Positions 13,669 to 20,790 of a stretch of DNA of 20,790 bases are shown in pieces (within the stretch, counting starts at the first letter, position 1; each line of letters starts with the position of its first letter). The position numbers and the translations under genes are program-made. This DNA comes from DASTGO01 sp035719045 (GTDB taxonomy: Bacteria; Actinomycetota; Actinomycetes; Actinomycetales; Kineosporiaceae), in contig DASTGO010000101.1 in assembly GCA_035719045.1 (NCBI GenBank), positions 1 to 20,790 on the forward strand. Direction: 5' to 3'. The notes under the pieces are model-generated. The model saw only the letters and a program-made list of their open reading frames with translations, searched no databases and was not told where the DNA came from.

Positions 13669-16302
13669 TCAGTGCCGCGCAGCCGGACGATCCGTGAACG
13701 GCAGTCGCGGGACCGGCACAGCGACCTCGCCGGGACTGCCACTACCGGCAACCGGACCCGCCCCCACCGAGCCCCCGGCAACCGGACCCGCGGCAGCCCG
13801 CCCAGCCCCCACCGAGCCCCCGGCAACCGGGCCCGGGAGCAGGCGGCGGTCCGATCCGGCGACGAAGGTCTCCAGCGCCTGTGGTTCCAGCGGCCGGGTG
13901 AACAGGTACCCCTGGCCGAGCCGGCAGCCCATCCGCAGCAGTGCCGAGCGGACCGCCGGGTCCACGACCCCCTCGGCCACCACCTCCAGCCCCAGGCTGC
14001 CGCCGAGGTGGACGATCGAGCTGACGATCGCCTGGTCCCGGGGGTTGGCCGCGACGGTCCGGACGAAGTCGTTGTCGATCTTGAGCTGGTCGACCGGCAG
14101 CCTGCTGAGGTACGTCAGCGACGAGTAGCCGGTCCCGAAGTCGTCCACGGCGAGGTGGACCCCGAGGTCGCGCAGCCGGCCGAGGGTCTGCATGGCACGG
14201 TTCGGGTCGGCGATCACGCTGCGCTCGGTGATCTCCAGGCTGAGCACGCCCGGGGCGATCCCGTGATGGGCCAGCGCGGCAGCCACGTGGTCCGGCAGTT
14301 GCGGGTCGGCCAGCCAGCGGGGTGCCAGGTTGACGCAGACCCGCAGCCGGCGCCCGGCGTCCTGCCAGGTCCGGGACAGCCGCAGCGCCCGGTCCAGGAT
14401 CCGCAGGCTCAGGCCCACCACCTGCCCGCTGCGCTCGGCCGCGGTGAACAGTTGCTGCGGATCGACCTCGCCGTGCTGGGGGTGACGCCAGCGGGCGAGC
14501 ACCTCCACCGAGTGCAGGCCGCCGTCGGCCAGCTCGACGATCGGCTGGACCGCGATGTCGATGCCATCCGCCGCGATGGCCTCCGGCAGGTCGGCGGCCA
14601 ACCGGAGGGCGAGCGCGGTGGAGGCGACCAGCTCGTCCCCGTACAGCCGGACCCCGGAGCCGGACTCCTTCGCCGCATACATCGCGATATCGGCATTGCG
14701 CATCAGGTCCGACCCGGTGCTGCCCTGCCGGGGCCCGAGCGCGATCCCCAGCGAACCACCCACCCGCAGCCGGGTGCCGGCCACCGCGACCGGCTCGTCG
14801 AACACGGCCAGCAGCCGGTACGCGAGGTCCTCCGCCTGGGCCGCGGTGACGCGCGTGGTGGACAGCACGGCGAACTCGTCCCCGCCGAGCCGGGCGACGG
14901 TGGCGTCCCCGCCGGCCGCCCGTGCCAGCCGGGAGGCCAGCACCCGCAGCAGGTCGTCCCCCGCCTGATGCCCGAGAGTGTCGTTGATCGCCTTGAAACC
15001 GTCGAAGTCCAGCAGCATCACCGAGCAACGGCCCCCGCCCGCGGCGGCCTCCTCGGCAGCGACGTCGATCAGCTCCCGGAACCGCAGCCGGTTCGGCAGC
15101 CCCGTCAGCTCGTCGTGCCGGGCCTCGTGGTGCAGCCGGTCGACCAGCGCCGCATTGCGTAGCGCCACCGAGGCATGGTTGGCGACGATCTCCAGCAGCC
15201 GCAGGTCCGCCGAGCCGAAACCGCGCAGCTCGCACAGGGGGTCGGCCACCATGAGCTGCCCGTGCACCAACCCGTCCACCGCCAGCGGCACCACCACGGC
15301 CTCCCGGACCCCGCGCGCTGCCAGGAAGGCGCCCGAACCCGGGGTTGCGGGCCGGACGCCGGGGGTGCCGGCCCGGACCACGACCGGGCGGGCCGCGGGG
15401 AACGGCATCCCGGCGGCGGCCACCGCGGCCAGCATGCCCGAGCAGTCCGAGGGTCCGTACACGCCGTGCCCGCGCCGCAGCGACCAGGACAGCGGCCGGT
15501 CCCCGCCGGGCTCGGCGAGCACCATCTCGGCGTACCCGCCGCGCAGCAGGTCCGTCGCCCGGCGCAGGGCCAGGCCGACCACGTCGGACCGGGTGGGCGC
15601 ATCGGCGAGCGCCCCGGACAGCTCGTACAGCCGCTCCAGGCGGCCCTGCCGTTCGCTGAGCGAGACGAACCCGCGGTGGGCGAGCAGGACGACGCTGCCC
15701 GTCACCCCCATCAGCAGGACGCCGACGCCCGCGGGATCGGCCAGCACGGCCACGATCCCCACCACCGCGGCGGCCGGCCCCGCCACCAGGTGCACCGTCC
15801 GCGGCCAGGCCGCCCAGGCCTCGACCAGTTGCGCGGCACCCACGGCAACCACGGTGACCAGACCGGCCGCGGCGGGATGGCCGGCCGCGAACGGCAGGGT
15901 CCCGAGCCGGGCGACCAGCACCGCGGCCCCGGTCCCGGCCAGCCCCGGGACCAGGTCGGGCAGCAGCAGGGCGGGCGTGCGGCGGCGGATCCCGCTCACC
16001 AGCAGCCCGGCCAGCACCCGGGCGAGCACGAGTTCCAGGGGCGTGGCCACGAGCAGCCCGGCCGCCAGGGGTGCGCCGACCGCGCTCAGCGACCGGGTCC
16101 GGCCGGCGAACCGGAACTCCACCGGGCAGGCCAGCGCGACCGCGAAGAGGAAGGTCAGCAGCAGCCAGGGGTCGCTGTCCCGCCCGGTCAGGCCAGGTCC
16201 GCGACCGGTCAGCGGGGTCGCCAGGGCCGACCCGAGCAGGACCGCCAGGGCGACGGCGCGCACGATGCGGGCGTGCGGCCAGGGGGCAGGACCGCGAGTC
16301 AT
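13669..16302 (-). CDS. Membrane GGDEF-EAL protein, c-di-GMP synthesis and breakdown
   Basis: The 877-residue protein has about 8 N-terminal membrane helices (to residue 215), a GAF-like sensor region (about 220-380), then GGDEF and EAL domains. GGDEF is intact at residues 473-477 (RLGGDEF), so diguanylate cyclase activity is plausible. EAL reads EVL at 600-602 and the active-site DDFGTGYSSL (Asp720-721), Lys741 in LKID and the AEGV segment are kept, so phosphodiesterase activity is also plausible. I see no RxxD inhibitory site just before GGDEF. The C-terminal tail is a Gly/Ala/Pro repeat coded by near-identical DNA repeats at 13760-13835. The ATG at 16302 follows a G-rich stretch (GGAGGGGG); an upstream in-frame extension to 16410 looks non-coding. 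Confidence 0.93.
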   Translation of the reverse strand: MTRGPAPWPHARIVRAVALAVLLGSALATPLTGRGPGLTGRDSDPWLLLTFLFAVALACPVEFRFAGRTRSLSAVGAPLAAGLLVATPLELVLARVLAGLLVSGIRRRTPALLLPDLVPGLAGTGAAVLVARLGTLPFAAGHPAAAGLVTVVAVGAAQLVEAWAAWPRTVHLVAGPAAAVVGIVAVLADPAGVGVLLMGVTGSVVLLAHRGFVSLSERQGRLERLYELSGALADAPTRSDVVGLALRRATDLLRGGYAEMVLAEPGGDRPLSWSLRRGHGVYGPSDCSGMLAAVAAAGMPFPAARPVVVRAGTPGVRPATPGSGAFLAARGVREAVVVPLAVDGLVHGQLMVADPLCELRGFGSADLRLLEIVANHASVALRNAALVDRLHHEARHDELTGLPNRLRFRELIDVAAEEAAAGGGRCSVMLLDFDGFKAINDTLGHQAGDDLLRVLASRLARAAGGDATVARLGGDEFAVLSTTRVTAAQAEDLAYRLLAVFDEPVAVAGTRLRVGGSLGIALGPRQGSTGSDLMRNADIAMYAAKESGSGVRLYGDELVASTALALRLAADLPEAIAADGIDIAVQPIVELADGGLHSVEVLARWRHPQHGEVDPQQLFTAAERSGQVVGLSLRILDRALRLSRTWQDAGRRLRVCVNLAPRWLADPQLPDHVAAALAHHGIAPGVLSLEITERSVIADPNRAMQTLGRLRDLGVHLAVDDFGTGYSSLTYLSRLPVDQLKIDNDFVRTVAANPRDQAIVSSIVHLGGSLGLEVVAEGVVDPAVRSALLRMGCRLGQGYLFTRPLEPQALETFVAGSDRRLLPGPVAGGSVGAGRAAAGPVAGGSVGAGPVAGSGSPGEVAVPVPRLPFTDRPAARH
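13760..13835 (-). repeat. Direct repeat in the 3' tail of the GGDEF-EAL gene
   Basis: A 31-bp segment (13760-13790) recurs at 13805-13835 with one difference, period 45 bp or 15 codons, coding for AGPVAGGSVGAG-type repeats. A shorter piece of the unit, GGCAACCGGACCCG, also occurs at 13747-13760. In-frame spacing means copy number could vary harmlessly. Confidence 0.8.
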
Positions 16303-16502
16303 CGACCGCCGACCCCCTCCGCCACCGGACTGCCGGGTCCATTCGACCCCGGGCAGCCGCCGGCCGTCAGTTCTGCGCGCCAGGTCCACCCGCCTGGACC
16401 GCCCGGTCACCCGGACGCCACAGGCGCCGGCTGCGCCCCGGCCCGGACCGTCACCCGGAAGCAGCAGCCCGCGACCGTCCCGGCTCGGCCATCCGGGTCA
16501 CC

Positions 16503-16532
16503 CCGTGACCGCCCGTCAGGGGCCGGTCACGG
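16503..16532 (-). terminator. Candidate hairpin at the end of the SDR gene
   Basis: CCGTGACC (16503-16510) pairs with GGTCACGG (16525-16532), loop 14 nt. The SDR stop codon (16516-16518) lies in the loop and there is no T-run, so this is a weak terminator candidate. The remaining 16303-16502 gap shows no gene. Confidence 0.35.
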
Positions 16533-17409
16533 CCTCGCCCGGCGCGGCACCGGGCCGGGCGGCACCCCCGTCCCGGGCACGGAACGGACCGGTGGGAAGG
16601 AACCGGGCGGCGGGAGTATCAGCGCTGGGCGGCGCGGCCGCCGGGGACCGGCGCACCCCGCGACGGCGGCCCATCATCTGGATCAGGCGCAGCGGCAGGT
16701 GACGCAGCCCGACGACGGCGAGCTTGTACCGCAGGCTCGGGACGCTGACCGCGGCACCGCGCCGGACGTCCGCCCAGCAGTCGGCGACCAGCCGGTCGGC
16801 CTCCAGCCAGGCCCAGGACGGCAGCATCGACATCTCCAGCCCGGCCCGCTGGTGGAACTCGGTGTGCACGTAGCCCGGGCACAGCGCCGTGGCGGTGACC
16901 CCGGTCCCGGCCAGCTCCCCCGCGAGGGAGATCGTGAACGTCGTCGCCCACGCCTTCGCCGCGCTGTACGTCCCGCTGGGGATGAACCCGGCGACGGAGG
17001 ACACCGTGACGATCCGGCCCCGGCCGCGGTCCACCATGCCCGGAACGGCGGCCTTGGCCAGCACGAGCACCGCCCGGACCAGGACGTCGAGCAACCGTTC
17101 CTCGTCGGCGGTCCCGCTGCGCAGCAGGTTGTGGTTCAGGCTGAACCCGGCGTTGCTGACCAGGACGTCCACAGGTCGGGAGGCGTCCCGCAGCCGGTCG
17201 GCGACCCGCTCCAACTGCTCCCGGTCGGTGAGGTCGGCGGCGAGCGTCTCGACCTCGACCCCGTGGCGGTCACGCAGCCCGGCGGCGACCTGGCCGAGCC
17301 GCTCGGCGTCCCGGGCGACCAGGACGAGGTCGTGCCCCTGCCCGGCGAGCAGGCGGGCGAAGGCGTTCCCGATGCCGGCCGTCGCGCCGGTGACCAGTGC
17401 GGTGGACAT
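16516..17409 (-). CDS. Short-chain dehydrogenase/reductase (SDR)
   Basis: This NAD(P)-dependent oxidoreductase of the classical SDR type has the cofactor motif TGATAGIG at residues 7-14, the NAG motif in VSNAGF, the catalytic Ser in VSSVAG (about 135), and YxxxK as Tyr148 and Lys152 in YSAAK. After the substrate loop, about 50 Ala/Pro-rich C-terminal residues extend beyond the normal fold, giving 297 residues. The ATG at 17409 has no Shine-Dalgarno sequence but follows TAGGCT by 6 nt, suggesting a leaderless mRNA. It is divergent from the exonuclease III gene over a 69-bp gap. The substrate cannot be predicted. Confidence 0.94.
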   Translation of the reverse strand: MSTALVTGATAGIGNAFARLLAGQGHDLVLVARDAERLGQVAAGLRDRHGVEVETLAADLTDREQLERVADRLRDASRPVDVLVSNAGFSLNHNLLRSGTADEERLLDVLVRAVLVLAKAAVPGMVDRGRGRIVTVSSVAGFIPSGTYSAAKAWATTFTISLAGELAGTGVTATALCPGYVHTEFHQRAGLEMSMLPSWAWLEADRLVADCWADVRRGAAVSVPSLRYKLAVVGLRHLPLRLIQMMGRRRGVRRSPAAAPPSADTPAARFLPTGPFRARDGGAARPGAAPGEAVTGP

Positions 17410-17415
17410 CGTGCC

Positions 17416-17421
17416 AGCCTA
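17416..17421 (-). promoter_or_regulatory. -10 box TAGGCT for a leaderless SDR mRNA
   Basis: TAGGCT on the minus strand, then 6 nt, then ATG at 17409. This is a good actinobacterial -10 sequence; no Shine-Dalgarno sequence intervenes. Confidence 0.7.
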
Positions 17422-17465
17422 GGGTGCACCGTGCTCCGGACGCGCAGGGTGCCGGGCCGGGCGGG

Positions 17466-17471
17466 TAGCCT
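17466..17471 (+). promoter_or_regulatory. -10 box TAGCCT for a leaderless exonuclease III mRNA
   Basis: TAGCCT, then 7 nt, then the GTG start at 17479. No Shine-Dalgarno sequence. It is back-to-back with the SDR -10 box 45 bp away. Confidence 0.65.
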
Positions 17472-17478
17472 CGCCGCC

Positions 17479-18267
17479 GTGCGGCTGGCGACGTGGAACG
17501 TGAACTCGGTCCGGGCCCGGGTGGACCGGGTGGTGGACTGGCTGCAGCGCAGCGAGATCGATGTGCTCGCGATGCAGGAGACCAAGTGCCGCGACGACCA
17601 GTTCCCGCACCTGACCTTCCAGGCGGCGGGCTACGAGGTCGCCCACGCGGGGCACTCGCAGTGGAACGGGGTGGCGATCGCCTCCCGGATCGGGCTGGAC
17701 GACGTCGCGGTCGGCTTCCCGGGGATGCCGCAGTGGGGTGACCCGCCCAGCGACGAGGCCCGCGCCCTGGCCGCCACCTGCGGCGGCGTCCGGGTGTGGA
17801 GCCTGTACGTCCCCAACGGCCGGGACCTGGCCGACCCGCATCTGGTCTACAAGCTGGAGTGGCTGGCGCGGCTGCGCGAGGCCGGCCGGGAGTGGCTGGC
17901 GGCGGATCCGCAGGCACAGATCGCCCTGGTCGGGGACTGGAACGTGGCACCTCGTGACGAGGACGTCTGGGACATGGCGGTCTTCGCCACCAGCACCCAT
18001 GTGTCCCCGGCGGAGCGGGCGGCGTTCGAGGGTGTGGTCGAGGCGGGGTACGCCGACGTGGTCCGCCCGCATGCACCCGGTCCCGGTGTCTACACCTACT
18101 GGGACTACACGCAACTGCGCTTCCCGCGTAAGGAAGGGATGCGCATCGACTTCGTCCTCGGCTCCCCGGCGCTGCAGGCCCGGGTGACGTCCGCGCTCAT
18201 CGACCGGCAGGAGCGCAAGGGCAAGGGAGCCTCCGACCACGCGCCGGTCGTCGTCGACCTCGCCTGA
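17479..18267 (+). CDS. xth: Exodeoxyribonuclease III (AP endonuclease)
   Basis: ExoIII-family enzymes cut at abasic sites and degrade 3' ends of duplex DNA during base-excision repair. The exonuclease-endonuclease-phosphatase fold is clear: WNVNSVRAR (Asn7), MQETK with metal ligand Glu34, YVPNG, GDWNVAP (Asp153, Asn155), the RIDFVLGS strand, and SDHAPV with the catalytic Asp253-His254 pair. Its 262 residues match the usual length. The GTG at 17479 gives the expected N-terminus MRLATWNVNSVR; the open frame continues far upstream only because of GC bias. It appears leaderless and shares a divergent promoter region with the SDR gene. Confidence 0.96.
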   Translation: MRLATWNVNSVRARVDRVVDWLQRSEIDVLAMQETKCRDDQFPHLTFQAAGYEVAHAGHSQWNGVAIASRIGLDDVAVGFPGMPQWGDPPSDEARALAATCGGVRVWSLYVPNGRDLADPHLVYKLEWLARLREAGREWLAADPQAQIALVGDWNVAPRDEDVWDMAVFATSTHVSPAERAAFEGVVEAGYADVVRPHAPGPGVYTYWDYTQLRFPRKEGMRIDFVLGSPALQARVTSALIDRQERKGKGASDHAPVVVDLA

Positions 18268-18422
18268 ACCGTTCCGGATGGACGGGCCGACGGATCCAGC
18301 GGCCGTCTGGCACCGCGCCGACCAGGCCCTTCGCCCCGATTGCCACCTTCGCCACGAACCCGCCCGGCGGCACGCCGGACAGGATGCCCGGCCACGGTCA
18401 CCCGTTCGGGCGAATATGGAGA

Positions 18423-18438
18423 GTGATCACATGATCAC
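18423..18438. promoter_or_regulatory. 16-bp near-perfect palindrome upstream of the GNAT-like gene
   Basis: GTGATCACATGATCAC has 7-bp arms (GTGATCA and TGATCAC) around a 2-nt centre. It lies 45 bp before the ATG at 18484 in an unusually AT-rich patch of this GC-rich window, where a promoter would be expected. A dimeric regulator such as GntR type could bind it; none is assigned. Nothing else is visible in the 18268-18483 gap. Confidence 0.55.
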
Positions 18439-18483
18439 ATAGAGCTACGGGGCAGGATCGGGCCTGACCCGAGGAGGCGGACC

Positions 18484-19044
18484 ATGGAACTGGTGCAGGG
18501 CCCGGCGCTGGAGCTGTTCGGTCCGGGCCAGACCTGGGAGCTGTACCGCCGGTCGTTCCCGCGCCGTCGCCGCCCGGGTGCCGGGCAGCAGGCGATGAGC
18601 CGGGACGAGTTCGTGGCCGTGATGGCCGACCCCCGGTACAGCGGGCTCGGGCTCGTCGAGCGCACCGCCGTAGACCCGCTGGTCGGGCTGGCCGCGCTGA
18701 CCGCGGACCCGCAGGCCATCCCGCCCGCCGCCCGCCGCCTGGTCGAGCCGGTCTGGCCGGAGCACCTGGCCACCGGACGGCTGTGGTTCGTGCGCTTCCT
18801 CGTGGTGGACCCGGCATACGAGGACACCACGGCCGCCACCCATCTCGCGGGCGGGATCTGGACCCGGGCGGTCGCCGACGGCGGGGTGGTCACGGTGGAC
18901 ACCACCGCGTTCAACGACACCGCCGTCCGGCTGCCGTCGGCGCTGTTCCACCTCGCCAGGTCCATCGCACCGCGGACCACCCTGCGCCGCGTCGACGACG
19001 AGGGACTGTGGGCCTACGAGTTCCCGGAGCCGGTGCCGGTCTGA
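18484..19044 (+). CDS. Hypothetical protein, possibly GNAT-like
   Basis: This 186-residue soluble protein starts at an ATG behind an excellent ribosome-binding site (GAGGAGG, about 7 nt spacing), and codon usage matches its neighbours, so the gene is real. I do not recognise a named family. The middle (LVGLAALTADPQAI, then LWFVRFLVVDPAYE) resembles the beta4-beta5 region of GNAT acetyltransferases, but the acetyl-CoA loop Q/RxxGxG/A is not evident, so any catalytic role is doubtful. There are no signal peptide or membrane segments. Its 3' end overlaps the convergent ABC gene by 31 bp. A palindrome at 18423-18438 may control it. Confidence 0.8.
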   Translation: MELVQGPALELFGPGQTWELYRRSFPRRRRPGAGQQAMSRDEFVAVMADPRYSGLGLVERTAVDPLVGLAALTADPQAIPPAARRLVEPVWPEHLATGRLWFVRFLVVDPAYEDTTAATHLAGGIWTRAVADGGVVTVDTTAFNDTAVRLPSALFHLARSIAPRTTLRRVDDEGLWAYEFPEPVPV

Positions 19045-20771
19045 GCCACGGCCGGGCCGGTCGGCTCCGGTTCCAGGTCGACCACCAGGTCGGCGGCCGC
19101 CACGAGCACGGGATCGTGACTGGCCGCAACCACCGCCGCGCCCTCCACCGCCGCCTCGACGAGCACCCCGGCGAGCTGCTCCGCCGACGCCTCGTCCAGC
19201 TGCGAGGTCGGCTCGTCCAGCACGACCAGCCGGGGACCGGCGACCAGCGCCCGGGCCACGGCCACCCGCTGCCGCTCACCGCCGGACAGCAGCCGGACCT
19301 CCCGGTGTGCCAGCCCGGACAGTCCGAGACCGGCCAGCCGCCGCTGCGTGAGGGCAAGCTCCGGTGCGAGGCCCCGCACCGCCCGCGCCAGCTCCAGATT
19401 GGCCAGCACGGTCGCGGTCTCGGCCAGGTGGACGTCCTGCCCGACCACCGCCGACACCCGGCGCCGCAGTGCGGCCAGCCCGGTGCGGTCCAGTCCCGCC
19501 AGGTCGGTCCCGTCGACGGTCACCGTCCCGGCATCCGGCCGGTCCAGCCCGGTGAGCAGGCGCAGCAACGTGCTCTTGCCGGTCCCGGACCGCCCACGGA
19601 CCACCAGCAGCCGGCCGACCGGGACGTCCAGGTCCACCCCGGCCAGGACGACCCGCTCGCCGTACGCCTTGCGGATCCCGCGCAGCACCGCCACCGGCGC
19701 CCGCCCACCGGCCGGAGCCACCTCGTCCCCTTGGCCCTCCCTTCCCCGGCTCTCCGCCCGGGAACCATCCGCCCGGGAGCCCTCCGCCCGGGTGCTCCCT
19801 CCCCGGACGCTCCCCGCCCGGGGACCGGCCGGCTGCCCGGGTCCGTCCAGGGGGTCGGGGACCGTCCGCCCGGACAGCCCCGGCGCGTGCAGCACGATCG
19901 CCCCCTCGACCACCCGGGCGGACACGGCATCCGCGGCCCCGGCGGCCAGCCGCAGCGGCTCCGGCAGCCGCAGCCAACCGCGGTCGTCGACGACCAGCAG
20001 CTCCTCCGGGGCAACCGCCCGCGCGGACGGCGACGGGCCCGGCCGCCAGGTCTCGCTGAGCCGTCCGTCGCGGATCCGGACCACCCGGTCGGCCACCCGG
20101 GCAGCCCGCCGGTCGTGACTGACCAGGACCAGCGCGGCCCCGGCGCCGGCGACGGCCGCGGCCAGCGCGTCGTAGACCTGCTCGGCGGACCGGGCGTCGA
20201 GCTCCCCGCTGGGCTCGTCCGCCAGCACCAGCCGTGGACCGTGTGCCAGGGCCGCCGCCACGGCCGCCCGCTGCGCCTCCCCTCCGGACAGCTCCGCCGG
20301 TCGCCGCGCGGCCAGCTGTGCCACGCCGAGCCGGTCCAGCAGGTCCAGGGAGCGCTGCCCGGCGGCGTCCCGGTCGGCCCCGGCCATCCGCTGCTGCAGG
20401 GCCACGTTGTCCAGCACGGTCAGCTCCGGGCGCAGCATCCGGGCCGGATGCTGGTCGACCCAGCCCAGCCGGTCCGCCCGCCAGCGGGCCAGCCGGGCCG
20501 ACCCGGCCGCGGACATGTCCACCCCGGCGACCAGGGCCCGGCCCGCGGACAGCCGTTGCTCCCCGGCCAGCACCCGCAGCAGGGTGGTCTTGCCGGACCC
20601 GTTCGGCCCGTGCACCACCACCCGTTCCCCGGGCGCCACCTGCAGGGTCAGCCCGCGCAACGCCGCCACCGCACCCTCCGGCAGCCGGTACAGGCAGAAC
20701 GCGTCCCGGACGTCGACCACCGGTTCGACGGACCCACCCGCTCCCGTCCCCGCCGGTCCACCCGCGACCAT
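19014..20771 (-). CDS. ABC transporter ATPase with two fused nucleotide-binding domains (LolD/MacB-like)
   Basis: This protein holds two complete ATPase cassettes. The first has Walker A GPNGSGKTT (residues 55-63), signature LSGGEAQR, Walker B LVLADEPS and SHD. The second has Walker A GRSGTGKST (Lys399), signature LSGGERQR (about 494), Walker B LVVLDEPTS and SHD. Between them is a region of about 120 residues with Gly/Ser/Arg repeats. Cassette sequences resemble the LolD/MacB group, which works with FtsX-like permeases; no membrane segment is present here and the permease is not in the window. The ATG at 20771 is 20 bp from the edge and the frame is open beyond it, so the true start could lie outside. 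The 3' end overlaps the GNAT-like gene by 31 bp. Confidence 0.9.
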   Translation of the reverse strand: MVAGGPAGTGAGGSVEPVVDVRDAFCLYRLPEGAVAALRGLTLQVAPGERVVVHGPNGSGKTTLLRVLAGEQRLSAGRALVAGVDMSAAGSARLARWRADRLGWVDQHPARMLRPELTVLDNVALQQRMAGADRDAAGQRSLDLLDRLGVAQLAARRPAELSGGEAQRAAVAAALAHGPRLVLADEPSGELDARSAEQVYDALAAAVAGAGAALVLVSHDRRAARVADRVVRIRDGRLSETWRPGPSPSARAVAPEELLVVDDRGWLRLPEPLRLAAGAADAVSARVVEGAIVLHAPGLSGRTVPDPLDGPGQPAGPRAGSVRGGSTRAEGSRADGSRAESRGREGQGDEVAPAGGRAPVAVLRGIRKAYGERVVLAGVDLDVPVGRLLVVRGRSGTGKSTLLRLLTGLDRPDAGTVTVDGTDLAGLDRTGLAALRRRVSAVVGQDVHLAETATVLANLELARAVRGLAPELALTQRRLAGLGLSGLAHREVRLLSGGERQRVAVARALVAGPRLVVLDEPTSQLDEASAEQLAGVLVEAAVEGAAVVAASHDPVLVAAADLVVDLEPEPTGPAVAQTGTGSGNS

Positions 20772-20790
20772 CCCGGCCGGTCCCGTCCCG

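Noticed and set aside
13482..13826. N-terminal extension of PyrE
   Set aside because: The extension contains the 23-bp inverted repeat and overlaps the GGDEF-EAL gene end; the family begins close to residue 1 of the 13481 start.
15175..17478. Long open frame in phase upstream of exonuclease III
   Set aside because: It is antisense to the GGDEF-EAL and SDR genes and its composition is not protein-like; the family N-terminus starts at 17479.

Overview
The window is very GC-rich with dense codon-biased genes, GTG starts and several apparently leaderless genes. This points to an actinobacterium (Actinomycetota); I cannot place it further from sequence alone. I see no tRNA, rRNA, CRISPR array, transposase, integrase or phage gene. 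The content looks chromosomal.

Layout. Positions 1-206 hold the 3' end of a UvrD/HelD-type helicase. Positions 228-4611, all on the minus strand, form a sugar-uptake unit read in the order substrate-binding lipoprotein, permease, single-domain ATPase, LacI-family repressor. It most resembles the FrcB/FrcC/FrcA (fructose/ribose/mannose) branch. A divergent aldose 1-epimerase starts at 4885. The 273 bp between the two units carries two opposed sigma70-like promoters, each followed by a LacI-type ACAACGTT operator, so the local LacI protein probably controls both directions. A HAD-IIA phosphatase (6074-6853) follows, ending at a strong 16-bp-stem hairpin. Convergent to it is a secreted three-repeat ricin-type lectin joined to a large domain I cannot assign (7016-8809). 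Its 3' end runs into five 17-bp tandem repeats.

From about 9 kb on, the genes are mostly housekeeping: a TrmH/SpoU RNA methyltransferase, a DedA membrane protein, an MFS DHA2 exporter, a LemA-family protein, pyrE, a GGDEF-EAL c-di-GMP protein, an SDR oxidoreductase, exonuclease III, a GNAT-like hypothetical, and a double-cassette ABC ATPase that reaches the right edge.

How they work together. The transporter, epimerase and repressor form a coherent catabolic module: import a monosaccharide, interconvert its anomers, sense it. The HAD phosphatase and the secreted lectin protein lie next to it but are only circumstantially linked. The most unusual regulatory signal is that five genes (TrmH, DedA, pyrE, SDR, exonuclease III) share a TANNNT -10 box 6-7 nt before the start codon and have no Shine-Dalgarno sequence. 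This is the layout of leaderless mRNAs, and four of the five sit in two compact divergent promoters. I found no clearly new multi-gene system. The best candidates for new biology are the lectin-linked secreted domain, the minisatellite at its 3' end and the 23-bp perfect inverted repeat upstream of pyrE.
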